This document shows, piece by piece, positions 34,026 through 44,694 of a stretch of 64,000 nucleotides of DNA (its first letter is position 1; every line of letters begins with the position of its first letter). Made by a program: the position numbers and the translations under genes. This DNA comes from Jaltomata sinuosa. Lineage: Eukaryota > Streptophyta > Magnoliopsida > Solanales > Solanaceae. Where the stretch lies: contig QJPP01000032.1 in NCBI GenBank assembly GCA_003996215.1, positions 186,001 to 250,000 on the forward strand, in the 5' to 3' direction. Below the pieces are notes generated by a model. The model was not told where the DNA came from, searched no databases, and saw only the letters and a program-made list of their open reading frames with translations.

Positions 34026-36739
34026 CTAATGGACACCGCAGTAAAAGCAACTGCTGAAAGAGGTGATCTTGAAGTACTTCTGAAAAAGAAAGAGCTTTTT
34101 TGAAGTTGTTGGATGACCTTCTGAGAGTGCACCTCTCATCTTTTGAGCCTTCAACTGAGAAAGTCTAAGCTTGTTCATAATCTTATCCATAGATGCTGAC
34201 CTCTTCTTTGATAGTTTCACCTGTGATCCCAAAAACAACAAGTTGAGTCAGTTTTGTACTATTTCAAAACAAGTAGAAATTAATCTGTGGATAAATTATG
34301 CATCAGAAGTTCAGCAAGACCTCGAGCTTCTGGATTGCTGCTTCAGCTTTAGCCTTCTGCAAGTTCTCCCAAGCATTAATCCTGGCTTCCTCGCTTTGCA
34401 GCCTACGAAAAAACGGAAGAAAAATCACTATATGTACGCCTGAGACTGCTTCCTTACATAACCAAACTTCTTCCATAGTGTAATAATACATAACTAATTA
34501 TAGTAGTAAGAATAGGGTTATTCCATCTTATATGCGGGAATCCAGAGAGTTGCCATCTCTAGTGGTGAGGTCAAGGCTAAATAGACCAGCTCTCTAAATT
34601 GTTCAATCGATAAACTTGCAGAACAGAAAAGGTTAACATTAAGGATATGCTGGTCGTCTTTCCTGAAAGACAGAATAGGTACTTTTTACATTATTATAAG
34701 TATCAAAAGCATGAAAAGACAACATACTTTGGCATGCTCCTTTCTGCATCTGCAACATCCCAGCGTACATTTGAGTCACTTGCATCTTGTAAGTCTTTCC
34801 TTGTTTTCCTTATCCCGTTTTTCTGTGATTCTCTGGATATGGGAGGTCCTCTGTCTACCTGTACATCTCTAATCTCAACTTTAGCAGAATGCTTATTGTT
34901 TGGATCCTCTATAGAACGGATTGAAGGGGACCTTCCTTTGGGAGAGGAATGTGTACTGTCGTCGGGGCTCATCTGTGTTGCCATGTCTCGACGTGAAACT
35001 ATACAGGAAACAGAAACTGCTTCCTTCGTATCATCAACCTTATCATCTGGCCATTGTATTATCGGCAAGAATCGATTAGTGCAGCATACTTTGCCAAGAA
35101 AACATCTTTCTTCTGATACTTTGGTCTAGGTGATTGCACAACACATTTTGAAAAGAATAATGGAAGCTTACTTGTCAAAGGAAGAATGTTTAACATGTCT
35201 CGTTTGTGGTTGAGAAGCATGATTAACTATTGTAAGGTCATATTTCGATAAAGGGTTGACAACTACTAGCCATGTTATTGTGCCTAAATGCCTAATTGTG
35301 TCTAAATGAGAGATAGAGTTCGAACATGGCCGGCATGCTAACTGCTGACAGTTTAGCAAAATTAACGCTTAGGAAACTTCAACTGCCTCCACAGAACACC
35401 CCCGCTCCCCCTTTATTTTTATATATACATCTTCGACTGCCTTCTTTCTATGGTCTTATACAGTTTCTAATTCATATCTTACAAATTCTGATGCTTGTAT
35501 TTTGATTTAAAAAATGTGATGTTATCTCTTGCTAGCGCACTCTGACAAGTGTTCCTTCTTTGACTAACCAGGTGCATCAGATAAATTTCATATCAAAGCA
35601 AGGTAGGTTACAAGATCCACAGGTCACTGATTAGTTGATGATTATAATTCTTTAGTCCAGAGATGACAAATTCCTCCAGTCATGATTTGATCTAAAGACC
35701 AGATGCAAGGTTCAGTAACAACCCTCAAATGCTTAGTATTTAAGAAAGGTTGATGTATACACTTCTACACTCGGACAGACCATAGGACCTTGAGGTTTTT
35801 TACACTAATACTAAGAAAGATATTGATTAACTACTATAAGGTCATATTTCAACAAAAGATTGATGACAGCTAACAATATAATTGTGTCTAAACGCCTAAA
35901 CTAACTTGACTTGATATCTCAGAAGATAGAGTTAGAACATTGCCTGTAGGCTGACCATTGGACAGTTAAGGTTTTTTGTGCTAATAATACTGAGAGAAGA
36001 TATTGAGTTGAAAAGCAATTGAAGCTCAAATGGTAAAATTATGGGTAAATAACTGATGATTAACATATAATTAACCATGAATCCAATTGCATAGACTTAG
36101 TATGCAATAACTGAGCTATCAAACCAGAAGAAAGTAAGACAGAATTTCTGCAAAGAGAAGGAAAATTATACCTTGGGAGCTTGGTAATGAAGATTCAGCG
36201 AAAAAATCTGACAGACCAGGAGCAGTGCTTGTTCGAGCCATGCTATTCTCAGCATATAAAGCACTAGATCTTGAGGCGGAACCAGCACCATAATGAATGG
36301 ATAATCCATCAGGGACCAGTACACCTGTAGTAAACGGTGAATTGGCTATAAAATTACTTCTACTTCCACCTTCATGGACTGGGACAGTAGGTGAAAAGTT
36401 CGGCATGTACATAACACCAGGATTCTCAAGAGGTCCACTTTTTGACTTAGGTTGCTTCTGCAATTGCACATTTGAAGGAGTCTTGGGAGTGCCATAACCT
36501 GATACTGGACTTGTAATCCACCTTTCTGCATCGTCCCATTTCGAAGGCAATGCCCTTCCACTATTGAACGGCATCAATGCAGTAGCGGTAATATGCCTCC
36601 TGCTACTATTGGTTGGCAAGGGAACTCGCTCGGAACACCAGCCTTTCTGAAATCCTTCGAAATGGTCATCTCCATATTCTGGTGTCGACGGACTAGTATA
36701 TGTACCTGAATTCCTCAATGAAGTATTGTGTTTCCTCAT
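34026..36739 (-). CDS. Remorin family protein, four coding exons, 409 aa
   Basis: Plasma-membrane scaffold protein of the plant-specific remorin family, associated with sterol-rich nanodomains, signalling and pathogen response. The model is four exons on the minus strand: 36172-36739, 34728-35112, 34321-34402 and 34026-34220. Donors are GTATAA, GTATGT and GTCTTG; acceptors all end in AG; phases match at each junction, giving one 409-residue frame. The start is MRKHNTSLRNS at 36739. The N-terminal ~300 residues are long and probably disordered (KWDDAERWITSPVSGYG, then RRDMATQMSP). The remorin C-terminal domain starts near residue 310 with EEARINAWENLQKAKAEAA and continues with KKRSASMDKIMNKL, a predicted coiled coil. 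The protein ends FSSCFYCGVH; Cys403 and Cys406 fit the S-acylated membrane anchor known for remorins. The long N-terminus suggests a non-classical group, but exact group assignment needs alignment. Confidence 0.9.
35213..35360. repeat. Intronic direct repeat, copy 1 (remorin intron 1)
   Basis: It shares blocks such as TAAGGTCATATTTC and GATAGAGTT with 35828-35975 in the same orientation. Diverged; ends approximate. Confidence 0.5.
35828..35975. repeat. Intronic direct repeat, copy 2 (remorin intron 1)
   Basis: Pairs with 35213-35360; both lie within the 1,059-bp first coding intron. Confidence 0.5.
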
Positions 36740-37642
36740 GATGTTTAATTATGGCAAAGTGCAAGCCACATTACAGCTCCCCTGCCTTTCTGAATCTTGG
36801 ATTGGTGGCCCTGTCCAGGAGGATGAGATATTTCAAATATGAGATACTAACCACATCACCTATAACTATTTTGAAAATGTCTTACAACGTTCTAGAGTCC
36901 AACCTGTGCAGTTCCATAAAATATTCAGTTAATAAACTACTAAACCTAACTAGTTTGAAAAAATTCAAATGGTCTAGTGGCCATCATTAAGGCATAGGCA
37001 TAGAGTAATTCATTGTTACACCTATATACCCAAAATTTATTTTAATTTTTTCCTACTGTTAGACCATAGACATAGACCATAGCCCTTTTTTTAATAATCG
37101 TGAAAAGTAAAGCAATAATGACGAAATGAAGATACTAAGCTAAGCTCATGTAATCTTGAAGTTGTGGTCATTTTTTCTGTAGTCCACAATCAGTACTCTA
37201 AAGTCAGGACCACTGAAAGAGTAATGAAGGCCAATTATTGGCAGTACCAGATCAAAATTATCATTACATTCACCTGAAATCCACAAAACTTTATTGAAAT
37301 TCATCCCCTCTTAAAACCCCCTCCTCCAAAAGCAACAACAACATACCCGGTGAGTGTACGCAAATCTTACTCCTAACTCCTACCTCGGAGATAAAGAAAC
37401 CATTTCCGATAAACCCTTGACAAATGGATTCAGTCAGAAAGAGAGATGGATATAAGTCATTAACCAGTACTTTTCAAGCAGAAATTACAAAAAAATACTA
37501 ATGAACCCATGATTGCAAAAGTGTAACGAATTTAGTGGTGAAGATAATTATGAACCAATCAAATTAAAATCGATAGGAAAAGGGGGGGCCAAAGCAGGAA
37601 AAGCACAAAAAGGGTCATACTTTAAGCAAAAGCGAAACTTAC
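36740..37642 (-). other. Putative 5'UTR intron of the remorin gene
   Basis: A CCAGG|GTAAGTTT-type donor on the minus strand at 37642 and AG acceptors shortly upstream of the start codon suggest a leader intron of up to ~0.9 kb. The exact acceptor is unclear. A SINE-like fragment lies inside at 37320-37440. Confidence 0.45.
37320..37440. repeat. SINE-like fragment
   Basis: GCAACAACAACATACCCGGT, then TACGCAAATCTTACTCCT and CTACCTCGGAG, resembles the 3' region of a dispersed SINE-type repeat. Part is shared in sense with 18611-18700. Confidence 0.45.
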
Positions 37643-37975
37643 CCTGGAGTAGCACTAATTGATCTATTTTTTCTATGCAACTTCTGGTCTTGCAAGCAAT
37701 TTAGTCAGGTGAATCTTTGGCAACAAAGGGAGAAAATGAGTTAAAGGGTAATGAGTAATGAATACTGAACAAATTTTTAAAATTTCCCAGAAAGGGAGAC
37801 AAAGAAGAAACAGAAGGAAAGATTCTTCAGGTGTGAAAGAAATCAAGAATTGAAAATGTATAGATTTGTAATGGCAGGCGGGGTTCAATGATGATAGTGA
37901 ACGTTTTGACAAAAAAAGAAAGGGCAGGAGTTTTTTTCTTCTCAAGAGTTAAGAGTGAAGAAGAGTAACTGTCAG
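37643..37975 (-). other. Putative 5'UTR exon and proximal promoter of the remorin gene
   Basis: It ends at the strong donor at 37642. It contains pyrimidine-rich minus-strand sequence common in plant leaders. No TATA box was fixed. Confidence 0.4.
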
Positions 37976-38056
37976 CTTAGAAACGTATGAAATTTACTGC
38001 CAAGGTTTTAACTAGATTTTGTTTTTTTGACCAGTCAGATTACAAGAATACTACTC

Positions 38057-38510
38057 CCTCCAATTTTTCAATTTACATGACATATAGTCATGTTTAACTT
38101 TGACACAAAATTTGAAAACGAAATTAAATCTTATAATTCAAAATATATTTTAAATAATTATATGGCTATAAATATTTTATTAAAAATAAAGAAGATTTTT
38201 TGAAGTTTTATTATTAAAAAAAAATATTCTTTTAAAGATAAATTAAAAAAAATATTCTTTCTTTTAAAAAAGAATAATCTATTTTTCTTTTTAGTTCGTT
38301 TAAAAAAGAATAACTCTTTCCTTTTACAATTCTTTAATTCCAACTTTCTACGTGAATATTTAAGATTACAAAATATTTTGATATATCTTTAATTTAAAAC
38401 ATAAAATTCAATTTTTCTTTTTATTTTTTTAAACTTCGTGTCAAGTTAACAAATATTTTTTTTTAAAATGCTGGAAATATGACATGAATTAAGAGTGATG
38501 AGAGAAGGAA
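38057..38510. mobile_element. Degenerate Stowaway-like MITE
   Basis: It starts CTCCCTCCAATTTTTCAATT and carries GACATGAATTAAGAG near the far end, with an inner repetition of TTCTTTTAAA segments. The right terminus is poorly kept, so the extent is approximate. Confidence 0.45.
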
Positions 38511-38626
38511 GAGACAAGAAGGGGGTGAAGTTTGTCCGAAATGAATGGGCAAACCCACGTGGTTAAGTCCCTCAAACTACGGCGTACACTTCTTTGTTTG
38601 GACCATTGCTACTTATTCCATGTATT

Positions 38627-38646
38627 CCCCCCCCCCCCCCCCCCCC
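38627..38646 (+). repeat. Poly-C tract of 20 bases
   Basis: An uninterrupted C run 46 bp before a Stowaway element. Confidence 0.8.
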
Positions 38647-38691
38647 AACTATTTCTTCCCCATTTTCTTTTTCTAATAGGAGTAATATATA

Positions 38692-38935
38692 CTCCCTCCG
38701 TTTCAATTTGATTGACTATTTTTTTTAATCTATTATAAAAAGAATATTTTTTTCCTTTTTTAGAAATTCTTTAATTTCAACTTTTCACGTGGCATATTCA
38801 AAACCACATAATTAAAAGATATTTTAATATATTTACATATCTTTAATTTAGAGATCACACATTTCAAAAGTAATTTTTATTTTCTTAAAATCCATGTCAA
38901 ATCAAAATAGGTCAAACAAATTGAAACAGACGAAG
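38692..38935. mobile_element. Stowaway MITE
   Basis: The left end CTCCCTCCGTTTCAATTTG pairs with the right end reversed, CTTCGTCTGTTTCAATTTG. TA flanks at 38690-38691 and 38936-38937. 244 bp. Confidence 0.85.
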
Positions 38936-38937
38936 TA

Positions 38938-39384
38938 TATGTTATCATAAATACTTGTTTACATTTAATAATTTATATTAACTAGATAATTTAGTTTCAA
39001 TAATTAAAAGTTCAGTGTCTTAGAACAACAATTGAATTTGTATTAACGAATCAAGGGCAAGTGGATTATTATAAACAAATATTATATTTTTGATGTTGTA
39101 AAACTTGCTAAAGAAAATGATTAAAATTATATATAAGAACGATAAATTAACAGTACAAAGAAAGAAAATGATTCTTATTGAGTATTTGTCGGCATAATTG
39201 TCAGGCAAACGTCACCAAAGAAGTAAGAATTTTCAAGCTTGAGTTATAACTATGAGAATAATATAACTATTGTGATAAAAATTCTATGCCTTAAATATGA
39301 GTGGAAAAGGTAATTTATAGTCTGAATCCTAAATAATGTTTTACATCTTTATAATCCCTCATAATAATCATTATCTGCATATTA
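38938..39384. other. AT-rich interval, nothing recognised
   Basis: No gene or repeat boundary defined. Confidence 0.45.
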
Positions 39385-39752
39385 GGTGTCGTTTGATCAT
39401 GAAAATCAAAAATTATTTCACTTTTTTGAAATGTTCAAATTTGGAGTTGTGTTTGGTCATAACTTTTACAATAATTATTTAGATCTTAAATATGTATTTT
39501 TAAAAAATATAAAATATGATTTAAAAATAAAATATAATTTAAATGAGGTTATTTTATGAAAAAGAAAAAATTTAGGATTTTTTCAAAAAAATAATAATTA
39601 AAAAGTGAAAAAAGTGAGTTGGTTTGGGTGTTTTCACTTTTCCAAATACAACTCCGGAGTTGTATTTGGAATTTTTATGGCCAAACACTATTTCTGAAAA
39701 AAAGTGAAATAATTTTTCAGAAAAAAGTGAGTTTCTCATGGCCAAACGCCTA
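39385..39752. mobile_element. MITE family M1, copy 1
   Basis: Ends GGTGTCGTTTGATCATGA and, reversed, TAGGCGTTTGGCCATGAG. The interior has GTTTTCACTTTTCCAAATAC and AATTTTTATGGCCAAAC, shared with copy 2 at 40265-40554. The target duplication is unclear. Confidence 0.6.
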
Positions 39753-40264
39753 CTAAGTTATTACATATGTAATTGTGAAATTGCCATAACAAATCCTGAA
39801 TTCCTTGAGAGTCTACAGGACTTATCTTGATCGATTACTGATACATATCTGGTCTCGCCACTTCGGAGTTACATAGACCTATGACATTGACCCAGATCTT
39901 CAATGAATAAAATCAGTATAACTGTGCTTAAGGCTATTACTGAGCTAGATCTAATTTGACTTTGACCGTTCATTTTGGAGGTGCATTAGTTGTACATTGT
40001 GCTATTTTTGGTGTATGTTGTAATTTTTGATGTTACAGTTTATGGAATTTAATAGGACTTTCTTAGGTGTTTCTTATTTAAAAAAAGAAAATCATTGTCC
40101 CCGTTAATTTTAATAATCAAATTTATTGAATATTTGATGGAGACCGAACTTTCTTAAATTTTTATATATCTAAAAAGTTGCTTTGGGCAATATTTCGTAA
40201 ACTATTTAAATTCTACCTTTAAACGTAAATAACAATTTTTTTCATTTTTAACAAATTATTATGT
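39753..40264. other. Interval between two M1 MITEs
   Basis: Unassigned AT-rich DNA; no gene seen. Confidence 0.4.
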
Positions 40265-40554
40265 GGGCGTTTGGAAATGAAAATTAAAATTTTTCACTTT
40301 ATTTGAAATTTTTGGAGTTGGAATTGAAGTTAGAGTTGTGTTTGATCAATACCTTTTCGTAAAAACTTTTTAGAATTTAAAGTGTTTAATATAACTAAAA
40401 AGTGAAAAAGTGAAAACAAGTATTTAGATGTTTTCACTTTTTCAAATACAACTTCAAATTGTATTTGAAATTTTTATGGTCAAACAACATTTTTTGAATA
40501 AAGTGAAATAATTTTTCGGAAAATAGTGAAAAAATCTTATGGTCAAACGGGGCC
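40265..40554. mobile_element. MITE family M1, copy 2
   Basis: Ends GGGCGTTTGGAAATGAAA and, reversed, GGCCCCGTTTGACCATAAG. It shares the interior GTTTTCACTTTTTCAAATAC and AATTTTTATGGTCAAAC with copy 1. Confidence 0.6.
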
Positions 40555-40636
40555 TATATCATTTTGATTTAGATTAAAGCTGAAGATAATTTTTCGCTAC
40601 AAATTTGGTGGCCCAAAAAAACAATCGATTATTTTT

Positions 40637-41591
40637 GAGAAAATGCATAAAGACCCCCCTAAACTTGGTCAATATTTGAAAGTAAACACTTGAATTTTGC
40701 GAGGATCCTATTATCTCCCTAACCAATTTTGAATTGGTATAATTACATTCTTTTTTGGCTAACTAGTACGAGAGTGTATTCACTATCTATAAAGAGCGTG
40801 AGGAACAAAAAAACTAATTATAATTTTATTTTTTTAAGTTTCTTTTATAAAATGTATTTTTCTATTTTAAAAATATTATTTTAATTATTTTGTTTTTTCA
40901 ATTTTTTCTTTTTCCGTATCTTCTTCTTCACCAAGAAGACCCAATTGCTCCAGATCTCTGTCACTTTCCCTTTAAGTTTCTTGCTTCTCATTTTTTTCTT
41001 ATTTTATTTTTCCTATGTTTTTTGGTATTTTTTTCCTGTAATTTACATTATTCTGTCTCTTTTTTATATTGATTTTTTTATGAAGTTTGGTAATGGGGTA
41101 AGTCATTGGAGAGGGAATAACGATTGAATGTGATTTTTAATTTTCACATTTTAGTTTGATAATTGTGATGGTTTTGATTTTCTGATTTAATATGGTGGTG
41201 GTTTGGTGGTTATTTGGTGATAGATACGGTGGAGGTGGTGGTATAATAATGACAGTGATAATGATTGTCGGAGGGTGACCGGCGGTGAGAAGCAAAATTT
41301 GATGTTATAGACGTGTGAAAATTGAAAGAGGATATAGAGAAATCATAAATAAAAATAAAATAAGAAAAAAAGTTAATCGAAATAATGAATAAAAAATTAA
41401 ATATATTTAAATACGTGGCAAGTTATGATTGGTGTGTGATTTGCATTTTCTTTTAATAGTTGGGGTTGACTGAAAAAGGAGATATTTATATCACTTTTAA
41501 ATTGTTTAAGGGGGTAATAGGACCCCCGTAAAATTTAGGTGTCTACATTCAAATCACGTCCAACTTTAGGAGGGACTTTATGCATTTTCTC
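40637..41591. mobile_element. Mutator-like non-autonomous element 1
   Basis: Terminal inverted repeats of about 125 bp (40637-40765 and 41463-41591) start GAGAAAATGCATAAAG on each strand. Flanks ATTATTTTT (40628-40636) and ATTATGTTT (41592-41600) are a 9-bp target duplication with one mismatch, as for MULEs. 955 bp. The interior has Phe-rich low-complexity ORFs with no transposase. Confidence 0.8.
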
Positions 41592-41631
41592 ATTATGTTT
41601 TATAAATTAGCAATGCATTGAAATGTCAACA

Positions 41632-41648
41632 GCTGGAATAGCTCAGTT

Positions 41649-41681
<33 letters not shown>

Positions 41682-41705
41682 GAGGTTCAACCCCTCCTTC
41701 TAGCG
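41632..41705 (+). tRNA. tRNA-Asn (anticodon GUU)
   Basis: A 74-nt gene. Acceptor arms are GCTGGAA/TTCTAGC with discriminator G. The D arm contains AGCTCAGTTGGTTAGAGC, a standard A box. The anticodon stem GTGGC/ACCAC holds a CTGTTAA-type loop with anticodon GTT, and the T stem GGAGG/CCTCC holds loop TTCAACC. The loop has A where G57 is usual, which is tolerated. It reads AAC and AAU codons. No intron. It starts 40 bp after the Mutator-like element at 40637-41591. Confidence 0.93.
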
Positions 41706-42719
41706 CAATTTATCCTTTTTTGTTTTGATCAATTTTTTGATGATCGCAATTTTATTTTTTTAAATTGTCTTATCCTTTATATTTATTTTAATTCTCAAAA
41801 ACAATTTTTCCAAAAAAAAAAGCCATGAATCATATTCATCGTCTCTCCTTTTCTTTACAAAGATGTTTTCAAAATTATATTTTTTGAAGAGGATCTTTAC
41901 GAAAATAGCCAGACAGATATACTGTTTACTTCTTCTAACTAGTATACATAAATTATACATTCATACACATAATATACTATTATTATAGGAATTATACATA
42001 TATTATACGTCTGTCAGCTATTTTTAGTTTAATCAGTTAGGTGGATGACTATTTAAGTTAATTCCCCTTTTAAAAAAATTAAGAATATTTTTTTCATTTT
42101 TAACAAAAGAATAATTTATCAAGACTTTTTACGATACATTTTCTACTATTTTTTGGTTTCAATTCTTTTTTATCCAAACGCATGACTTCTTATTTATAAA
42201 GTTAATTTTAGCACTTAAAAATAATTCTCGACACTTAAAAATTTTCAGTTATTTACTATAATATATATATATAGACACACTTTTCATTTACTTTTTAGTG
42301 CATAATCAAAATTACACTTTTAATTTCAAACCGTCTTAATCCATCTTAGTTTCTCTTCAACATCAATATGATTTGATAAAAATTCGATTATTCACATTTT
42401 AAATGTTACGGAAGAATCAACTGTTATTACAACAAGGAAAAATTAATCAAAATATCTATTAAGTTAAAATTTCTTATTCAAAATAATTCAATTATCATTT
42501 ATTACGAAAAATAGTTATTCGGTCTTCTTTATTTCCGACAAAGTGCATTACAATTTTCAAATTCATACATGCATGAGAGAGTTCTTCCATAGCTCATTTT
42601 ACACGCGATTTTGACTATTTTAATCTAAAAAATACTTATTTTTTTAAAAAATAATTTGGTAATGAAGAATTTATTCGCTAAAAATTAGGAGTCCTTACAA
42701 AAGGAGTCACTACATGAGA
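41706..42719. other. AT-rich intergenic interval
   Basis: No gene seen; a TA run near 42245-42275. T run just after the tRNA (41717-41721) could end pol III transcription. Confidence 0.5.
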
Positions 42720-43066
42720 AGATTACTCTAGGCAATATAGTACCCATTCTATCTCTTTCAAAAGCAAAAATAGTAAATGTGGGAAATTAGGGTATAAAAT
42801 TAAGCTTCTAAAAGTATTTAGCTCGCATTCATTTTTGGTTAACTGGTTCACAACCCTATTAACTTCTCGATATATATGATTGATTAATGCACCTTCTACT
42901 TTAGACAATAAGTACCTGCAATCGTCAATTAAATTTTGATCAAAGCAAGAGTTGTCACATATCATATTTATCAATGCAATGCAATCAGTCTCTATTACAA
43001 GGGGTAATAGATTTCTTTGAAGAGTTGTTATTAGACCATGAAACAAGGTGAGTTCTTCCCTATAGA
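42720..43066 (-). pseudogene. Non-LTR retrotransposon-type RNase H fragment
   Basis: The minus strand reads IYREELTLFHGL, then LPLVIETDCIALINMI, CRYLLSKVEGALINHIYREV and VNQLTKN. This is the pattern of the plant RVT_3 RNase H domain, with the acidic ETD motif and the conserved R-E-x-N...A/V-x-x-L-A/T block. It is about 110 codons, lacks the N-terminal strand with the first catalytic Asp, and has no RT nearby. It is probably a decayed LINE piece; a nuclear RNase H-like gene fragment is possible. Confidence 0.65.
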
Positions 43067-43367
43067 TATTTATTTATTTTTGGTAAAGAAGATATTGTTG
43101 ATCATGCGTTCAAATTAGTAAATTAGAAAATTAAAAATAAATTAGAAAGCAGAAAAGTAAAAACTTACTTAAAATACGAGTCCACAGAATTCACTATGTG
43201 TATTTAAAAAATTTAATCCCCTCACTGTATCCGAGGTTTAGGATTATTTCCTCTCAGCATAAAACGGATATACCTGTCGCTGGAGTAACGGTACCTCAAA
43301 CGCCAACGACTTCGTCGAACTCAACGAACGATAACAAATCACACATGACTCTATATTTTTTGTTTGT
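43067..43367. other. Interval between LINE fragment and Mutator-like element 2
   Basis: No gene or repeat recognised. Confidence 0.4.
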
Positions 43368-43376
43368 AAGAAAATA

Positions 43377-44685
43377 GGCGGAATCCATCGGCGGCCCCCT
43401 AAAATTGGCACCACTTTTAACTTAGACACCTCAACTGAGAGTTGTTCATTTTAGACACCTTATATAGGGGTCCGCTGTATTATTTTGACACTTTTCGCTG
43501 ACATGACATAGTGAGTGTGATACACTCGTTGACTGCGCGTGAAAAACTTAAATTTTGGATTTTTTTATTTTTTATTTCTTCTTCTTCTCTCTCTCCTTCC
43601 AACTCTTCTTTCACCCCCACCTCTCATCTCCACCTTCCATTAACTTCACCGGAAAATGATCGAATTTGAGCTTTGGAGGTCTGCGATTCGCCGCCGCGGC
43701 CCAAATTTTCTCCGGTGAGAAATCCGTCACCAAACTCAGTAGAAAATTGATCCTTAGGAGCGGCTTGACGTGGGGATGAAACCCCAGTGGTCAAATCATC
43801 ACGAAATTTATCAGAACATGGTCGAATTTGATCTTGAGGGGTCTGCAGTTCAGTCGCGATTTTGGCACACATCAGCTGGTTCGATCTCTCAATTTGAGAG
43901 GTGGGATTAGCTGATTTTTCGTGGGTAGTGGGATCAGTAGGTGACAAATCATTCCCAACAGCTGAAATTACACGAATCAAACCCGAATTGTTTAGAGAAA
44001 TAATTTTTTGTGCCCAAGCTAATTGCTCCGGTGAAAGAACAGTGATCGCGATTTTAGTATCCATTTTTTTGGGCGAAAAAGGTGAAGAAGGTGATGATAG
44101 ATATGAAATATAATACAATGAAGAAGAAGATAAAAGAAATTGACTTGAAAATAAATTTGAATCGAAAAATTCGACCTCCATAGAAGGAGTTTAAGCTTGA
44201 GAAAATAGTGCTTTAGATATTAATGGAGAAGATAGCATCCGAAGGGGGCGGGGTAACGACTGGAGAAGTGGAAGAAATGAGGAGGAAAGGGGTGGGGTGG
44301 GGGTGGGGGTGACTGAGAAGAAGACGACCGGAAGAGGGGGTGTAACGGAGAAGAAGACGATGGAGTGGGGGGTGGGGGTTCATCGGAGAAAACATACGGG
44401 GAGAGGGTTGTAATTATTTGGAGAAAATGCCACATGTCACTTTTCCATGTATTTTGGCTTTTATTTTTCTTTTACTTAAAATGACACGTGTAATTATTTA
44501 ATTAGTTGTTTTGCCACATTATCGCGAGTGTATTACACTCTCCTTGTTGTTGTTGCTGATTGTTAAAAAAGTGTCAAAATGACACAGCGTACCCCTACAT
44601 AAAGTGTCTAAAATGAACAATCCTCAGTTGAGGTGTCTAAGTTAAAAATGGTGTCAACTTTAGGGAGTTGCCGATGGGTTCCGTC
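43377..44685. mobile_element. Mutator-like non-autonomous element 2, carrying an ORF
   Basis: Terminal inverted repeats of about 160 bp (43377-43540 and 44525-44685) start GGCGGAATCCATCGGC and GACGGAACCCATCGGC. They share TTTTTAACTTAGACACCTCA-type sequence. Flanks AAGAAAATA (43368-43376) and AAAAAAATA (44686-44694) form a 9-bp target duplication with one mismatch. 1,309 bp. The interior is GC-richer than its surroundings and contains a 185-codon ORF on the minus strand. Confidence 0.82.
43624..44181 (-). CDS. Unrecognised 185-codon ORF inside Mutator-like element 2
   Basis: I do not recognise this protein. From the first Met (44181) it has a hydrophobic Ser/Phe/Tyr-rich N-terminus. A second Met about 40 residues in begins MDTKIAITVLSPEQLAWAQK and may be the better start. 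The C-terminal half is rich in Pro, Gln, Ser, Thr and charged residues, and appears disordered. There is no transposase DDE motif or zinc finger. It could be captured host sequence (Pack-MULE-like), an element-borne gene, or chance in GC-rich DNA; the lack of any stop over 558 bp is only modest support. Confidence 0.35.
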   Translation of the reverse strand: MEVEFFDSNLFSSQFLLSSSSLYYISYLSSPSSPFSPKKMDTKIAITVLSPEQLAWAQKIISLNNSGLIRVISAVGNDLSPTDPTTHEKSANPTSQIERSNQLMCAKIATELQTPQDQIRPCSDKFRDDLTTGVSSPRQAAPKDQFSTEFGDGFLTGENLGRGGESQTSKAQIRSFSGEVNGRWR

Positions 44686-44694
44686 AAAAAAATA

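Noticed and set aside
34171..35129. Plus-strand ORFs across the remorin exons (for example 34647-35129)
   Set aside because: They are antisense to exons whose minus-strand translation matches the remorin family with correct splicing.
37673..37945. 90-codon Leu/Phe-rich minus-strand ORF before the remorin
   Set aside because: It falls in the likely leader, crosses the strong donor region and has low-complexity pyrimidine-driven composition.
40890..41127. Two overlapping Phe-rich ORFs
   Set aside because: They come from a T-rich stretch inside a Mutator-like element and have no domain.
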